From Vibrio sinus (GTDB taxonomy: Bacteria > Pseudomonadota > Gammaproteobacteria > Enterobacterales > Vibrionaceae): a stretch of 64,000 bases of DNA. The stretch's first letter is position 1. Each line of letters begins with the position of its first letter. The notes under the pieces are model-generated. The model saw only the letters and a list, made by a program, of their open reading frames with translations. It had not been told where the DNA came from and did not search any database. The DNA lies in the NCBI RefSeq assembly GCF_023634645.1, contig NZ_JAMKMR010000022.1:1-64000 (forward strand), written 5' to 3'. This document shows, one piece after another, positions 28,221 to 36,341 of the stretch. The position numbers and the translations under genes were made by a program.

Positions 28221-28289
28221 AGACACCGGGCTATGGCGGTACAGTCATATAACCTGTGATAGTTATAAAAAGCTTCTCACTCAGCCAAT

Positions 28290-29045
28290 TTAGTTTCTCA
28301 AAGTGTAGTGCAATAGCTCGGATGTGTTGGGTGAGCCGCTTAGACAGCTCAAATGGGTAACATGCTCGACTTCATATCTTTCCGTATGATGGTCGAGATA
28401 ATAAGCCAGCTTTGCTCCAGAAATCGGTGGGCGCTTTAGATATGGACCCAGATAATTGATGGTGGAATTGGGGTGCTGAGTCTTTCGGACGAAATGGACA
28501 AGCCAGAAACGCGGTCTTTGCGTGTGACGAAGCATCGGAATTCATCGAAATCACGACAGTGATGCTCTGTGTCTTCGATACTAAGAGAGGCGTATTCTGA
28601 TAGCAGAAAATCGCATAGCTTATGTCGCCAGCGTTGTTCGACGTTTTCATGACGGTAGGCGAGGTTTTTCCAATCACCGTACACATTCATCCCGCCGAGG
28701 GTGAGCGACGCATGCTCGTGTGGATGCCAAGTGAGTCGACTGCCAAAGGTATGCAGCGCGCAGACAATGCCAATCTCTAGCCCCTGCTGTTTTACAGTTT
28801 AAAGCAAGTAAACCAGAGGTTTTTGAAATGGATACAGTCGTCATTTTCACAATGCAGCTCCTTACAGCCCAATGTGGGGTTGCCGCAGACAAGCATTTTA
28901 GTGACTTCGCTGATTTTAATATCTCAAAGGTTGACATCATTCTCCACCAGGTGTTGCCAGATTTTGTTGTACTCGAAGACGAAATTAATGGTTCTGGGCT
29001 GATATGGTTGGCAGATGAACGAGCAGTCATGGGTAGTGAAGGTTA
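28290..29045 (-). pseudogene. Decayed IS91-family transposase
   Basis: The minus strand, in shifting frames, reads from the high-coordinate end: VTKMLVCGNPTLGCKELHC (zinc-finger part, about 28840-28930), then a stop-containing stretch, then LHTFGSRLTWHPHEHASLT (the HxH-type metal motif, about 28710-28770), GGMNVYGDWKNLAYR, and finally YLGPYLKRPPISGAKLAYY (about 28420-28480). These are the ordered landmarks of IS91-type Y2 HUH transposases. There are stops, frameshifts and probably an internal deletion. The ends of the element were not found. Confidence 0.78.
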
Positions 29046-29050
29046 ATGAA

Positions 29051-29411
29051 GCGTCATTATACGCATAAATCTGTCATGCTCCCAACAGCAGAGTAGCCGT
29101 TATGTTCTTTTACAACCTCCATTGTTACGTAGGTGTGAACAGTAACGTTGGATTTTTAATCGTGGAACCAGCATGCTAATTTTTCTAGATAAACATTGTT
29201 AAATATAAAAGTATCATTATATTTAAATTTTCATGTAGTTGATATTAGATACCAAATTAAATTTCAATGATATCTTAATTGAAAATAGTTTTATTAAATA
29301 TTGAGATTAAATACTAAATGAGTATTGGTCTTTGCATTTAGTGAATATGGTTCTACGTAAATTAACCAGTTATATGAAAATTAATTATTGCTATGAAATT
29401 AGGAAGGAATT
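29051..29411. other. Very AT-rich leader region of the peptide cluster
   Basis: No gene seen. Long A/T runs precede the repeat-peptide gene and probably contain its promoter; one weak candidate is TTGCAT (about 29333) and TACGTA 16 bases later. The AT-richness would suit silencing by H-NS (inference). Confidence 0.45.
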
Positions 29412-29567
29412 ATGAAAGACTTAACTTGTGACTTTATGGACTCGGCAGTGTGTGATTTTATGGATTCATCAGTCTGTGACTTCATGGACTCAGTTGTGTG
29501 TGATTTTATGGACTCAGCAGTCTGTGACTTTATGGACTCGATAAGTTGCGACTATATGGATCGATAA
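29412..29567 (+). CDS. 51-residue peptide made of six C-D-(F/Y)-M-D-(S/R) repeats; candidate modified-peptide precursor
   Basis: The ATG at 29412 has a strong ribosome site AGGAAGG five bases upstream. A five-residue head MKDLT is followed by six units of an eight-residue period: CDFMDSAV, CDFMDSSV, CDFMDSVV, CDFMDSAV, CDFMDSIS and CDYMDR, then TAA. The units differ mainly at silent third positions (GAC/GAT, TTT/TTC, TCG/TCA), which shows selection on the peptide rather than the DNA. Repeated cores next to an ATP-grasp ligase resemble ribosomally made graspetide precursors, where Ser/Thr or Lys side chains are joined to Asp/Glu; each unit has two Asp and most a Ser. Cys, Asp and Met could also bind metal. 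There is almost no leader, which is unusual. Not a family I know. Confidence 0.85.
   Translation: MKDLTCDFMDSAVCDFMDSSVCDFMDSVVCDFMDSAVCDFMDSISCDYMDR
29427..29564 (+). repeat. Six 24-base coding repeats
   Basis: Tandem 24-base units starting TGTGAYTTYATGGA; the last unit is incomplete (18 bases, TGCGACTATATGGATCGA). They lie fully in frame in the peptide gene. Confidence 0.92.
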
Positions 29568-29574
29568 TGAGCAT

Positions 29575-29605
29575 TATCTAGGGAGCTCTAGCAGTTTCCT
29601 AGATA
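29575..29605 (+). promoter_or_regulatory. Stem-loop between the peptide gene and the ATP-grasp gene
   Basis: Ten-pair stem (29575-29584 with 29596-29605, including one G-U pair) with an 11-base loop, eight bases after the peptide stop. It lacks a T-run, so it could be a partial terminator or 3' stabiliser that lets the peptide be made in excess of the enzymes. Confidence 0.6.
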
Positions 29606-29650
29606 TAATCATTCTAACTAGGGTAGTGTAAATCATACTTTTATGTGCTT

Positions 29651-30904
29651 ATGGATTATTATATTGTAGCGAAAAACTATCTGATCAGTTGTGGTATCAA
29701 GGAGATTAAACAAGCTCTATCTAACCAAGATAATTTGTATCTTATAGTAGAGGGTGTTGAACAATGCGTAAGAAAAGAAGATATTGCCTATTTTGATAAA
29801 ATATACAAAGTAGAAGGTCTAGAGTATAGAGATATCTACAATGTAATCATAAAAAACTCACCTAATGGCAGATTTTTCATATCGACAAGACAAGAAAGCT
29901 GTGTAGAAATGGTGTCACAAATCAGAGATAAATTTAATATACGAGGAGCAAAGTATCATCAAGCGATTCGGTTTTTAAACAAGTTAGAAATGAAGTCTAT
30001 TGTTAATGATGATAAACTCTTTGCCAAGTACATTAATATTAATTTACTAAAATATAATAAAAATGAAATAGTAGATAGGATTAGCAATGATCTAGGCTTC
30101 CCCATTTTTGTTAAACCTGTCGATGGAACCACCTCTATAGATGCGAAAAAGCTATCGACTAAAGAGGAGCTTACCGGTTTTATTCATCTCAATAAAGAGA
30201 AATTGGATTCTTATATATTTGAAGAATATCTCGATTCAGTGTCTATGTTTCAATGTGATACGGTAGTGCTTAATGGGGAAATTAAATCAGTATTTGTAAG
30301 TGAGTACTTATACCCGTGTACCTCATTTTCTCATGGGTTTCCCGCTATTGTAAAAACGATTCCCAGCTCCCATGAAATGTTCAAAAAAATAGCTAAGTTT
30401 AATGCGAATATTCTCAACTTATACAAAAATTCGATTGAGTTGCCAAATGGGGTGACTCATATGGAAGTCATGCTCATGCCCAGCGGTGATTTGAAGTTTG
30501 TAGAAATTGCAGCTAGGCCGCCAGGCCCTGTGCCCTTTGGCACTGTCGAGTTGTACGAACATATATATGGAGTAAATCTAGAGAGAGTACATATTTTTTC
30601 AGAACTTGGTATAAGTCAAGATGTTAGTCACGATGAAAGTATTAAGTCTGGCGCTTTTTTTTATTTTCCGTATCCAGGCGGTTATATGGGTGACTTTGAA
30701 AAGCCAAGTATAGATAACGGTGTTATTTGCTATGAAAAAGTGAAAATAACAAGAGAGAAGAACTACATAAAACCAAAAGATCTGAGGCAAATCTATCATA
30801 ACTCTTTTTATGTTCTTGGCGTGCTATCTGATACGTGGAAAGAGATAAATAAAAATATTAACGTTGTAGAACAGAAAGTGAAGTCGCAGTTTAATTATGG
30901 CTGA
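29651..30904 (+). CDS. ATP-grasp carboxylate-amine ligase
   Basis: Joins a carboxylate to an amine through an acyl-phosphate. The N-terminal third (about 1-110) is a pre-ATP-grasp fold. The ATP-grasp domain shows FVKPVDGTTSIDAKKLST (about 152-169), the hinge YIFEEYL (about 191-197), and the metal/phosphate block THMEVMLMPSGDLKFVEIAARPPG (about 273 on), with the Glu and Arg that bind Mg-ATP. The closest recalled relatives are L-amino-acid ligases (BL00235/carnosine-synthase type), not the shorter RimK-like microviridin ligases. The frame is open from GTG 29645; ATG 29651 is equally possible, with no strong ribosome site. It overlaps the racemase gene by eight bases. Its substrate may be the repeat peptide upstream, or a free amino acid. 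Confidence 0.85.
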   Translation: MDYYIVAKNYLISCGIKEIKQALSNQDNLYLIVEGVEQCVRKEDIAYFDKIYKVEGLEYRDIYNVIIKNSPNGRFFISTRQESCVEMVSQIRDKFNIRGAKYHQAIRFLNKLEMKSIVNDDKLFAKYININLLKYNKNEIVDRISNDLGFPIFVKPVDGTTSIDAKKLSTKEELTGFIHLNKEKLDSYIFEEYLDSVSMFQCDTVVLNGEIKSVFVSEYLYPCTSFSHGFPAIVKTIPSSHEMFKKIAKFNANILNLYKNSIELPNGVTHMEVMLMPSGDLKFVEIAARPPGPVPFGTVELYEHIYGVNLERVHIFSELGISQDVSHDESIKSGAFFYFPYPGGYMGDFEKPSIDNGVICYEKVKITREKNYIKPKDLRQIYHNSFYVLGVLSDTWKEINKNINVVEQKVKSQFNYG

Positions 30905-31970
30905 AGTTCTACTTAATTTTGAAAACCTCAAGAACAATTACAATTATCTTAACTACCTGTTTGGAAAAAGAAAAGCATCTTGGGGAGTGGTTACAAAGCT
31001 GCTGTCGGGGAATGATCTTTATCTGAGAAAAATATTGGAGCTCAATCCGAACCAAATACTAGATTCTAGAATAGATTCTTTGATGAAAGTTAAGTCTATA
31101 GATAAGACAGTTGAGACAATTTACATCAGGCCACCTTCCTTATACGAGGTCGATGATATTGTCGAATTTTCCGATATTAGCTTTAATACCGAGGTTTCTG
31201 TAGTAGAAAAACTAAACCATTTCGCTAAAAAAAAGAATAAGACGCATAAGGTGGTGTTGATGTCAGAAATGGGGGATATTCGAGAAGGTATTCCCATTGA
31301 ATGTCTACTTAAAGATTTTTATAAAATATTAAAGTTAAGTCATATTTCAATAGTTGGCATTGGAGCGAATTTTTATTGTTTATCTGGTGTATTACCAACA
31401 CGGGACAAGTTCTCTGAGTTGGTTTCAATAAAGCGAGATCTAGAGAGCAGGCTGCAGCATAGCATAAGTTGGGTATCTGCTGGGTCTTCAAAATCGATTG
31501 GTTTAATTGAAAGCGACACCTTACCAGACGGAATAAATCATTATAGGATTGGGTATTCACTATTTTTTGGTGGGCTTTCAGAGGTTGACCCATTAATAAA
31601 TGGTATGTCAGATAAAATTTTCTCTATTAGTGCAGAGATCATAGAGATAAAGTGTAAAAGCAATCGCCCATATGGGAGTATTGGCGATCATATAAATTAC
31701 GGAGGTAGTCTACTATTCAAGGAAGATACCATACCTAGTGTTAATGCTATAAGGGCCATTGTAAATATTGGCAACAGTGATGCGCCTTATGAGCACCTTG
31801 AACCCGTAGACAAAAATGTTGTGATTGTGGGTGCAAGCAGTGAAATGTTGGTGGTAACAATCTCTGGAGGTAATAGATATAAAGTAGGCGATAAGATTTT
31901 CTTTTACTCTAAATATGTTTCAACAAGAAATGCAATTAATTCAAAATATATAAAGAAAGTTGTTGTATGA
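30897..31970 (+). CDS. PLP-dependent amino-acid racemase, ornithine-racemase/YhfX-like (alanine racemase fold III)
   Basis: Predicted to interconvert L- and D-amino acids. N-terminal TIM barrel: the PLP lysine is probably K34 in GVVTKLLSGND, followed by ILDSRIDSL (about 56-64), a GDIREG loop (about 121-126), VGIGANFYCL (about 153-162) and SAGSSKSIGL (about 194-203) with the phosphate-binding residues. The C-terminal beta domain includes VIVGASSEMLVV and YKVGDKI. The pattern matches ornithine racemase (Orr) and YhfX more than Alr. 357 residues, normal. It is coupled to the ATP-grasp gene by an eight-base overlap (start ATGGCTGAAG in the ATP-grasp tail). A D-amino acid made here could be the ATP-grasp substrate (inference). 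Confidence 0.83.
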   Translation: MAEVLLNFENLKNNYNYLNYLFGKRKASWGVVTKLLSGNDLYLRKILELNPNQILDSRIDSLMKVKSIDKTVETIYIRPPSLYEVDDIVEFSDISFNTEVSVVEKLNHFAKKKNKTHKVVLMSEMGDIREGIPIECLLKDFYKILKLSHISIVGIGANFYCLSGVLPTRDKFSELVSIKRDLESRLQHSISWVSAGSSKSIGLIESDTLPDGINHYRIGYSLFFGGLSEVDPLINGMSDKIFSISAEIIEIKCKSNRPYGSIGDHINYGGSLLFKEDTIPSVNAIRAIVNIGNSDAPYEHLEPVDKNVVIVGASSEMLVVTISGGNRYKVGDKIFFYSKYVSTRNAINSKYIKKVVV

Positions 31971-31992
31971 AAAATAATCACAAGGATAAATA

Positions 31993-32544
31993 GTGTCTTC
32001 AGGGAAAATGATTGAATTTTTAAAGTCGGTTGAAAGTAGGATTCCAGAATACTTAGACGATAAAACGATATGGCGAACTAGATGGATTAAACCAAACAGA
32101 AAGGGGGTGAAATTTAAACATACATTTGAAAGAGTTTACCTACCGTTTAAAAATTTCCAGTTTTTTATCAATGTAATGCACCCAGTAGAAAATCCGGAAT
32201 GGCATCTACATCCTAGACCTGCTGCATTTAGAGTGTTGTCTGGAAAGTACAAGTCCACCTTTTCTCATTATGAAGTAGAAAGAGAAAAAAGAGAATACTC
32301 CTCAAAAATCATTGCTCCTGGGCAATACTATGAAATGATAAATCCTCAGTTAGGCCATTTTGTTGATGTTATAACCGATTACACGTTATCGGTAAGCGTG
32401 ATAGGTGAACCATATGCTAAGTACAATAACAGGTTTAAATCATTAAAGTATTCTGGGCCTCCGGTAGAATTTATCGAATTGTCGGATAAAAGAAAAAATG
32501 AAATCATAGACATGGTTATTAGCTACTATAATCATGACAAATAA
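31993..32544 (+). CDS. Cupin-fold protein of the peptide cluster
   Basis: A 183-residue soluble protein (GTG start at 31993, or ATG 32008). A cupin-like double-stranded beta-helix is suggested by EWHLHPRPAAFRVLSGKYKS (about 73-92: His-x-His, then a Gly turn) and the later QLGHFVDVITDYTLSVSVIGEP (about 118-139, a third His). Such proteins bind Fe or Mn and act as dioxygenases, epimerases or sensors, but the function here cannot be named. It follows the racemase by 22 bases and is the last gene before a strong hairpin, so it is probably in the same operon. Confidence 0.65.
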   Translation: MSSGKMIEFLKSVESRIPEYLDDKTIWRTRWIKPNRKGVKFKHTFERVYLPFKNFQFFINVMHPVENPEWHLHPRPAAFRVLSGKYKSTFSHYEVEREKREYSSKIIAPGQYYEMINPQLGHFVDVITDYTLSVSVIGEPYAKYNNRFKSLKYSGPPVEFIELSDKRKNEIIDMVISYYNHDK

Positions 32545-32616
32545 ATATTGTTATCTCTATTTATAAAAACGTAACTCTTCGCAGAAAACTAAACGCTCAA
32601 CCTGCTTTTATATGAC

Positions 32617-32644
32617 ACCTGACGGACACTTCTGTCTGTCAGGT
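32617..32644. terminator. Strong hairpin ending the peptide/ATP-grasp/racemase/cupin operon
   Basis: Twelve-pair stem with one G-U pair (ACCTGACGGACA with TGTCTGTCAGGT) and the tight loop CTTC, followed by TTAATTCC. It separates the cluster from the histidine kinase. Confidence 0.7.
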
Positions 32645-32831
32645 TAATTCCTCATTGTTCTTCACTGAAATAATTTCAAAATTTAAGCTTTACGATATTA
32701 CCCCTTATATGCTATTAGCTATATGTTTTATATTTATTAATCATTTATAATAAAATACCCATCTCACAAAGTTGACTTATCCTCGAAAGCGTCAATAATA
32801 TTAATATCAACGTTTTACATGGGTTAGAGTA

Positions 32832-35543
32832 ATGGAACTTGAAGGTTCATTGTCGAAAAGATTAATTAAAAAAACGCTATTTATCACATTCTTTGTTTTA
32901 CTGGTATTCTCTGTAAGTATTATGTTTAACGTTTATTTGGATTTCAAGGTATACACAATTAACAACCTTTCCGAAGTTACAAAACTAATAAGGGATAAAG
33001 AAGAGCTGAGAATAGTCGCAGCAAAAAACAATCTAGAGAAAATGGCCAACCATTGGGCTGTATTGTTGTCAAAACATTCAAAAGTGATATTGAATGAATT
33101 TTATGACGAAAATTCAAAAACAAAAATATACATCATACCTGAAGTTGGTTTAACTCATAATGTTTATTATCATAATGCATTTATATACAATAATTATGAT
33201 AATAAGCTCTATCTATTTAGTGACCCAAGTGAAACTAGAGATGAATCAATATCGAGAAAGAATAATATTATAAAGCAGTACAATTCTATGGATAATGGTT
33301 TTTCTTGGGGTGGAACAAGCATTGACTCTAACGGTAATGACTTGGTTTCCATGTACATCAAGAAGAAAAATGGAATAATGGTAGGCATTTCAATTCTTGT
33401 AAAGGGAAATGATAATTATAATATACAAGCTAAGGATAAGGTGAAGTATGAGCTTCTGTATCTCTATAAAGATGATGAGGTTATTGGCGTTGATGACCCA
33501 GATAAAAAACTTAATGCTAATGAACTTTCATTGATTAAGACTAAGGGTGAGATTAAATCTAAAGATGAACTGTATAGTGAAAAAAGTTATCTGGTAGCCA
33601 AAAGGAAGATTCGAGGTTCCCCGATTGATATCATCATTCTTTATCCTACCAGTAAAATTATTGAACCCGTTATAAAACCAGTGGTTCATATGCTACTCCT
33701 GTTAGTCTTTCTAATCGTTTTTTTATTGATATATATTTATTTTCAAATTAAGAGGGATTTAAGTGATCCTTTGAACGCTTTCTCAAAGCACATGGATTTA
33801 TCAAGCGGAAACATGTTTAAGACGCGTTTACCAGTGGAAAGAGACGATGAATTGGGACGATTTGCTAAGCACTTTAATAGTTTGCTCAATGAGTTAGACA
33901 AGTTTAGTTTTAAGCTTGAAGAGAAAGTCAACAAAAGAACCCAGCAGCTTTATGAAGCCAAAAAACAAGCGGAGAAAGCCAACGAAAGAAAGAATGAGCA
34001 TATCGCGAATATCAGCCACGAGATACGAACGCCGCTTAATGGGGTAATGATTTCACTTGAGCTATTAAAAAAAACCAACAGTGATTCTAACAATGATTAC
34101 TTATTCTCTACCGCAAGTGAATCGTCTTCAGTATTACTCGATATTGTTAACAACCTGCTCGATTTGTCGAGAATTGAATCGGGTACAATTTCTATATCGA
34201 GTGATAGGTTCAATATACTTGATGTTATTGATCAGGCAATGAATACAATAAGCCATATCGCGGAGCAAAAGGAAATACAATTAGAGTGCTTAGTGACGAA
34301 ACCCGTACCTGTTATTGTCCTAGGTGATGAGACTCGCGTTCGCCAGGTTCTGATTAATTTGCTAGGCAATGCCGTTAAATATACGACATCTGGCTCCATC
34401 TCTATTTTAGTAACATATGAAGATTCAAAGCTAGTATTTTCTGTTAAAGATACTGGGATTGGAATTTCGAAATCGGATCAAAAACGAGTGTTTAATAACT
34501 ATGAAAAAGTGGATGAATACAGTGTTGGAACCGGAATTGGACTGTCTTTAACTAAAAAACTCGTCGAGCTTATGGGTGGAGATATTAGCTTAAAAAGCAA
34601 ACTAGGAGTTGGAAGTACATTTACGGCAGTGATCCCAGCTAGTTCAATTCAAGAGAACAATATAGAACTTGTCCAAAAAGACAAAGTTGTGGCTCCAAAC
34701 GCGTTGCGTGAACAGTTGGCTGAATGGCGGGTGGAGTTTTCCCTATCAGAGGATAGCGATATTGATATAAATAATAAATATCAACCAGGAAAGCTGTACA
34801 GAAATATCGTCTCCACCCTTTACCATAATAGTTATTCACCACTAGATTACTGTGAATCGGATATTCAGCCTTGGTCGCTAAAGTTTCTTGTTGTGGATGA
34901 TTTTGAAACCAACCGTATTTTACTCAGTTCGCTGTTAAGCCAATTAGGTCATAGGTGTGATATGGCATCGAGTGGGCAGCAAGCTTTAGAAATGGGTAAA
35001 CAGTTCATCTATGACGCAGTTTTTCTTGATTTAAGGATGCCAGATATGAACGGCTGGGAGACGTATGCATCGTGGCTTAAAGACACAAGTCAAATACTCG
35101 ACCCAGACTGTATGATTATCGCAGTGTCAGCTGATGCAGATAAAAGACAGTTGGATGAAGTGACTAAAGTAGGCATGAGCGATTACTTAGTTAAGCCTGT
35201 GTCACTCAATCATCTATCTAAGGTTGTCGAAAAAATAATTACCTACCAAATTGAGCGTGGTATTGATTTACCACCAAGAAGTAAAGTTCAGCGCTCTGTG
35301 TTGAATAAAGACAGAATTAAGCTGGAACTCGACTCCATCGTCGAGCACTTGGTTCGAGCGTCTAAAGCCAATGACGTCTATGAATTAGATAAAGCTAATC
35401 ACTCGTTAAAAGGTGTCGCTGGCAGTGCGGGCATCAAAGAAATTCATCGAATCTCGATTGAGATTGAACATGGCTTACATTCCGGTGGATCGGTAAGCGA
35501 TTTGGTTGAACAGGTGGTAAAAATGAACTCTGAAAGAAAGTAG
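32832..35543 (+). CDS. Hybrid sensor histidine kinase with receiver and Hpt domains
   Basis: Membrane phosphorelay kinase. Membrane segments at about 12-35 and 277-300 enclose a periplasmic sensor domain, probably Cache-like. Then HAMP (about 300-355), coiled coil, HisKA with H396 in ISHEIRTP, and HATPase (about 500-610; DTGIGIS and GTGIGLS boxes). The receiver at about 682-800 has D733 (FLDLRMPD) and KPVSLNHL, and the C-terminal Hpt has H857 (NHSLKGVAGSAG). This is the BarA/TorS order. No response regulator follows, so the output partner is elsewhere. The gene lies after the hairpin that ends the peptide operon and has its own 290-base upstream region. It may sense conditions for that system, but this is only proximity. 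Confidence 0.92.
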   Translation: MELEGSLSKRLIKKTLFITFFVLLVFSVSIMFNVYLDFKVYTINNLSEVTKLIRDKEELRIVAAKNNLEKMANHWAVLLSKHSKVILNEFYDENSKTKIYIIPEVGLTHNVYYHNAFIYNNYDNKLYLFSDPSETRDESISRKNNIIKQYNSMDNGFSWGGTSIDSNGNDLVSMYIKKKNGIMVGISILVKGNDNYNIQAKDKVKYELLYLYKDDEVIGVDDPDKKLNANELSLIKTKGEIKSKDELYSEKSYLVAKRKIRGSPIDIIILYPTSKIIEPVIKPVVHMLLLLVFLIVFLLIYIYFQIKRDLSDPLNAFSKHMDLSSGNMFKTRLPVERDDELGRFAKHFNSLLNELDKFSFKLEEKVNKRTQQLYEAKKQAEKANERKNEHIANISHEIRTPLNGVMISLELLKKTNSDSNNDYLFSTASESSSVLLDIVNNLLDLSRIESGTISISSDRFNILDVIDQAMNTISHIAEQKEIQLECLVTKPVPVIVLGDETRVRQVLINLLGNAVKYTTSGSISILVTYEDSKLVFSVKDTGIGISKSDQKRVFNNYEKVDEYSVGTGIGLSLTKKLVELMGGDISLKSKLGVGSTFTAVIPASSIQENNIELVQKDKVVAPNALREQLAEWRVEFSLSEDSDIDINNKYQPGKLYRNIVSTLYHNSYSPLDYCESDIQPWSLKFLVVDDFETNRILLSSLLSQLGHRCDMASSGQQALEMGKQFIYDAVFLDLRMPDMNGWETYASWLKDTSQILDPDCMIIAVSADADKRQLDEVTKVGMSDYLVKPVSLNHLSKVVEKIITYQIERGIDLPPRSKVQRSVLNKDRIKLELDSIVEHLVRASKANDVYELDKANHSLKGVAGSAGIKEIHRISIEIEHGLHSGGSVSDLVEQVVKMNSERK

Positions 35544-35935
35544 TAAATGGGTCTTTTTACTTAATCCTTGAAGCTAGATTATTTTGCTGATGGTCATCTC
35601 TTAAGCGGGTTAGGTATATTTTAGCTATCAGGTGTTTTTTGAATCATGTTATCAAACTATTAAATAGGTATATACGCCTATAACAAGTCAATTTTTTTCG
35701 TGATACGTTCTAACATAACAGATTTGGTTAATTATGCGTCGTATCAGAGCTTGGTTTCTATCTGGATTCTTTTATAGCTATTTTTGATAGTGAGATTTTT
35801 AATTCACTCAAAGGTCTCGGGCAGTCACAAAAGGAGTAAGTGACCATTTAGTTCGCAATGGATGTTGCGCTTTTATGGTGGATAGCCGTTGAGAGCAGTA
35901 GGTCTTGGCAAAGCCAGATGGTAAAGGAGTGTACA
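35544..35935. other. Intergenic leader before the chaperone gene
   Basis: 390 bases without a convincing gene. I looked for a HrpL-type box (GGAACC, about 16 bases, CCAC) and did not see one. An AAAAGGAG at about 35829 is not followed by a usable frame. It likely contains the promoter of the effector operon. Confidence 0.45.
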
Positions 35936-36340
35936 ATGTATGCCCAAAGTAACATCAGTAAAACGATACATGAGTTGTCGTCAATTCTTCAGATAGATCT
36001 GAACATCGAACTTGGTGCGATAAAACTCTATGATGAACTCGAAAATCAATGGGTTATTGAGTGCCCTAATAATAGCGATGTAATACATATCTATTCTGCC
36101 GTTAGTCGTTACGACCCAAACGATTTCCAGCTCACTAATAAATTGGCTAAAGTTCTAGAGCTTAACTCCAGAATGGATGTTGTACGCGGCTGCTGGCTAG
36201 CAGTAAATAACCTCACATCGGAAATCACGCTAAATTATTCACTACCAGAGGCCCTCAGTAACGGGCAAATTCTTAGTCACGCACTTAATAATATGCGAGT
36301 GATTGCGAGTGATTTAGTTCGTTTGATTGAGGAGCAGTAA
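35936..36340 (+). CDS. CesT/DspF-like type III secretion chaperone
   Basis: The frame opens at 35858, but AGGAG six bases before ATG 35936 sets a 134-residue protein, the usual size for these chaperones. It is small and acidic, with a helical start (ISKTIHELSSILQID), a beta-rich middle and a C-terminal helix (ALNNMRVIASDLVRLIEEQ), as in CesT/DspF dimers that hold an effector for export. Its stop is followed one base later by the AvrE-like gene, whose ribosome site GAGGAG lies in the chaperone's end. This is the same layout as dspF-dspE/avrF-avrE, although in those operons the order can be reversed. The call rests on size, fold pattern and context. Confidence 0.7.
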   Translation: MYAQSNISKTIHELSSILQIDLNIELGAIKLYDELENQWVIECPNNSDVIHIYSAVSRYDPNDFQLTNKLAKVLELNSRMDVVRGCWLAVNNLTSEITLNYSLPEALSNGQILSHALNNMRVIASDLVRLIEEQ

Positions 36341-36341
36341 A

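Noticed and set aside
28828..29046. 72-residue plus-strand frame
   Set aside because: Opposite strand of the IS91 zinc-finger remnant; the minus strand carries the recognisable motifs.
29427..29564. 24-base repeats as a CRISPR or tandem satellite array
   Set aside because: No spacers, and every unit is in frame with silent third-base changes and a start, stop and ribosome site. It is coding.
35544..35935. HrpL-type promoter ahead of the AvrE-like operon
   Set aside because: Neither GGAACC nor the CCAC partner at the proper spacing was seen.
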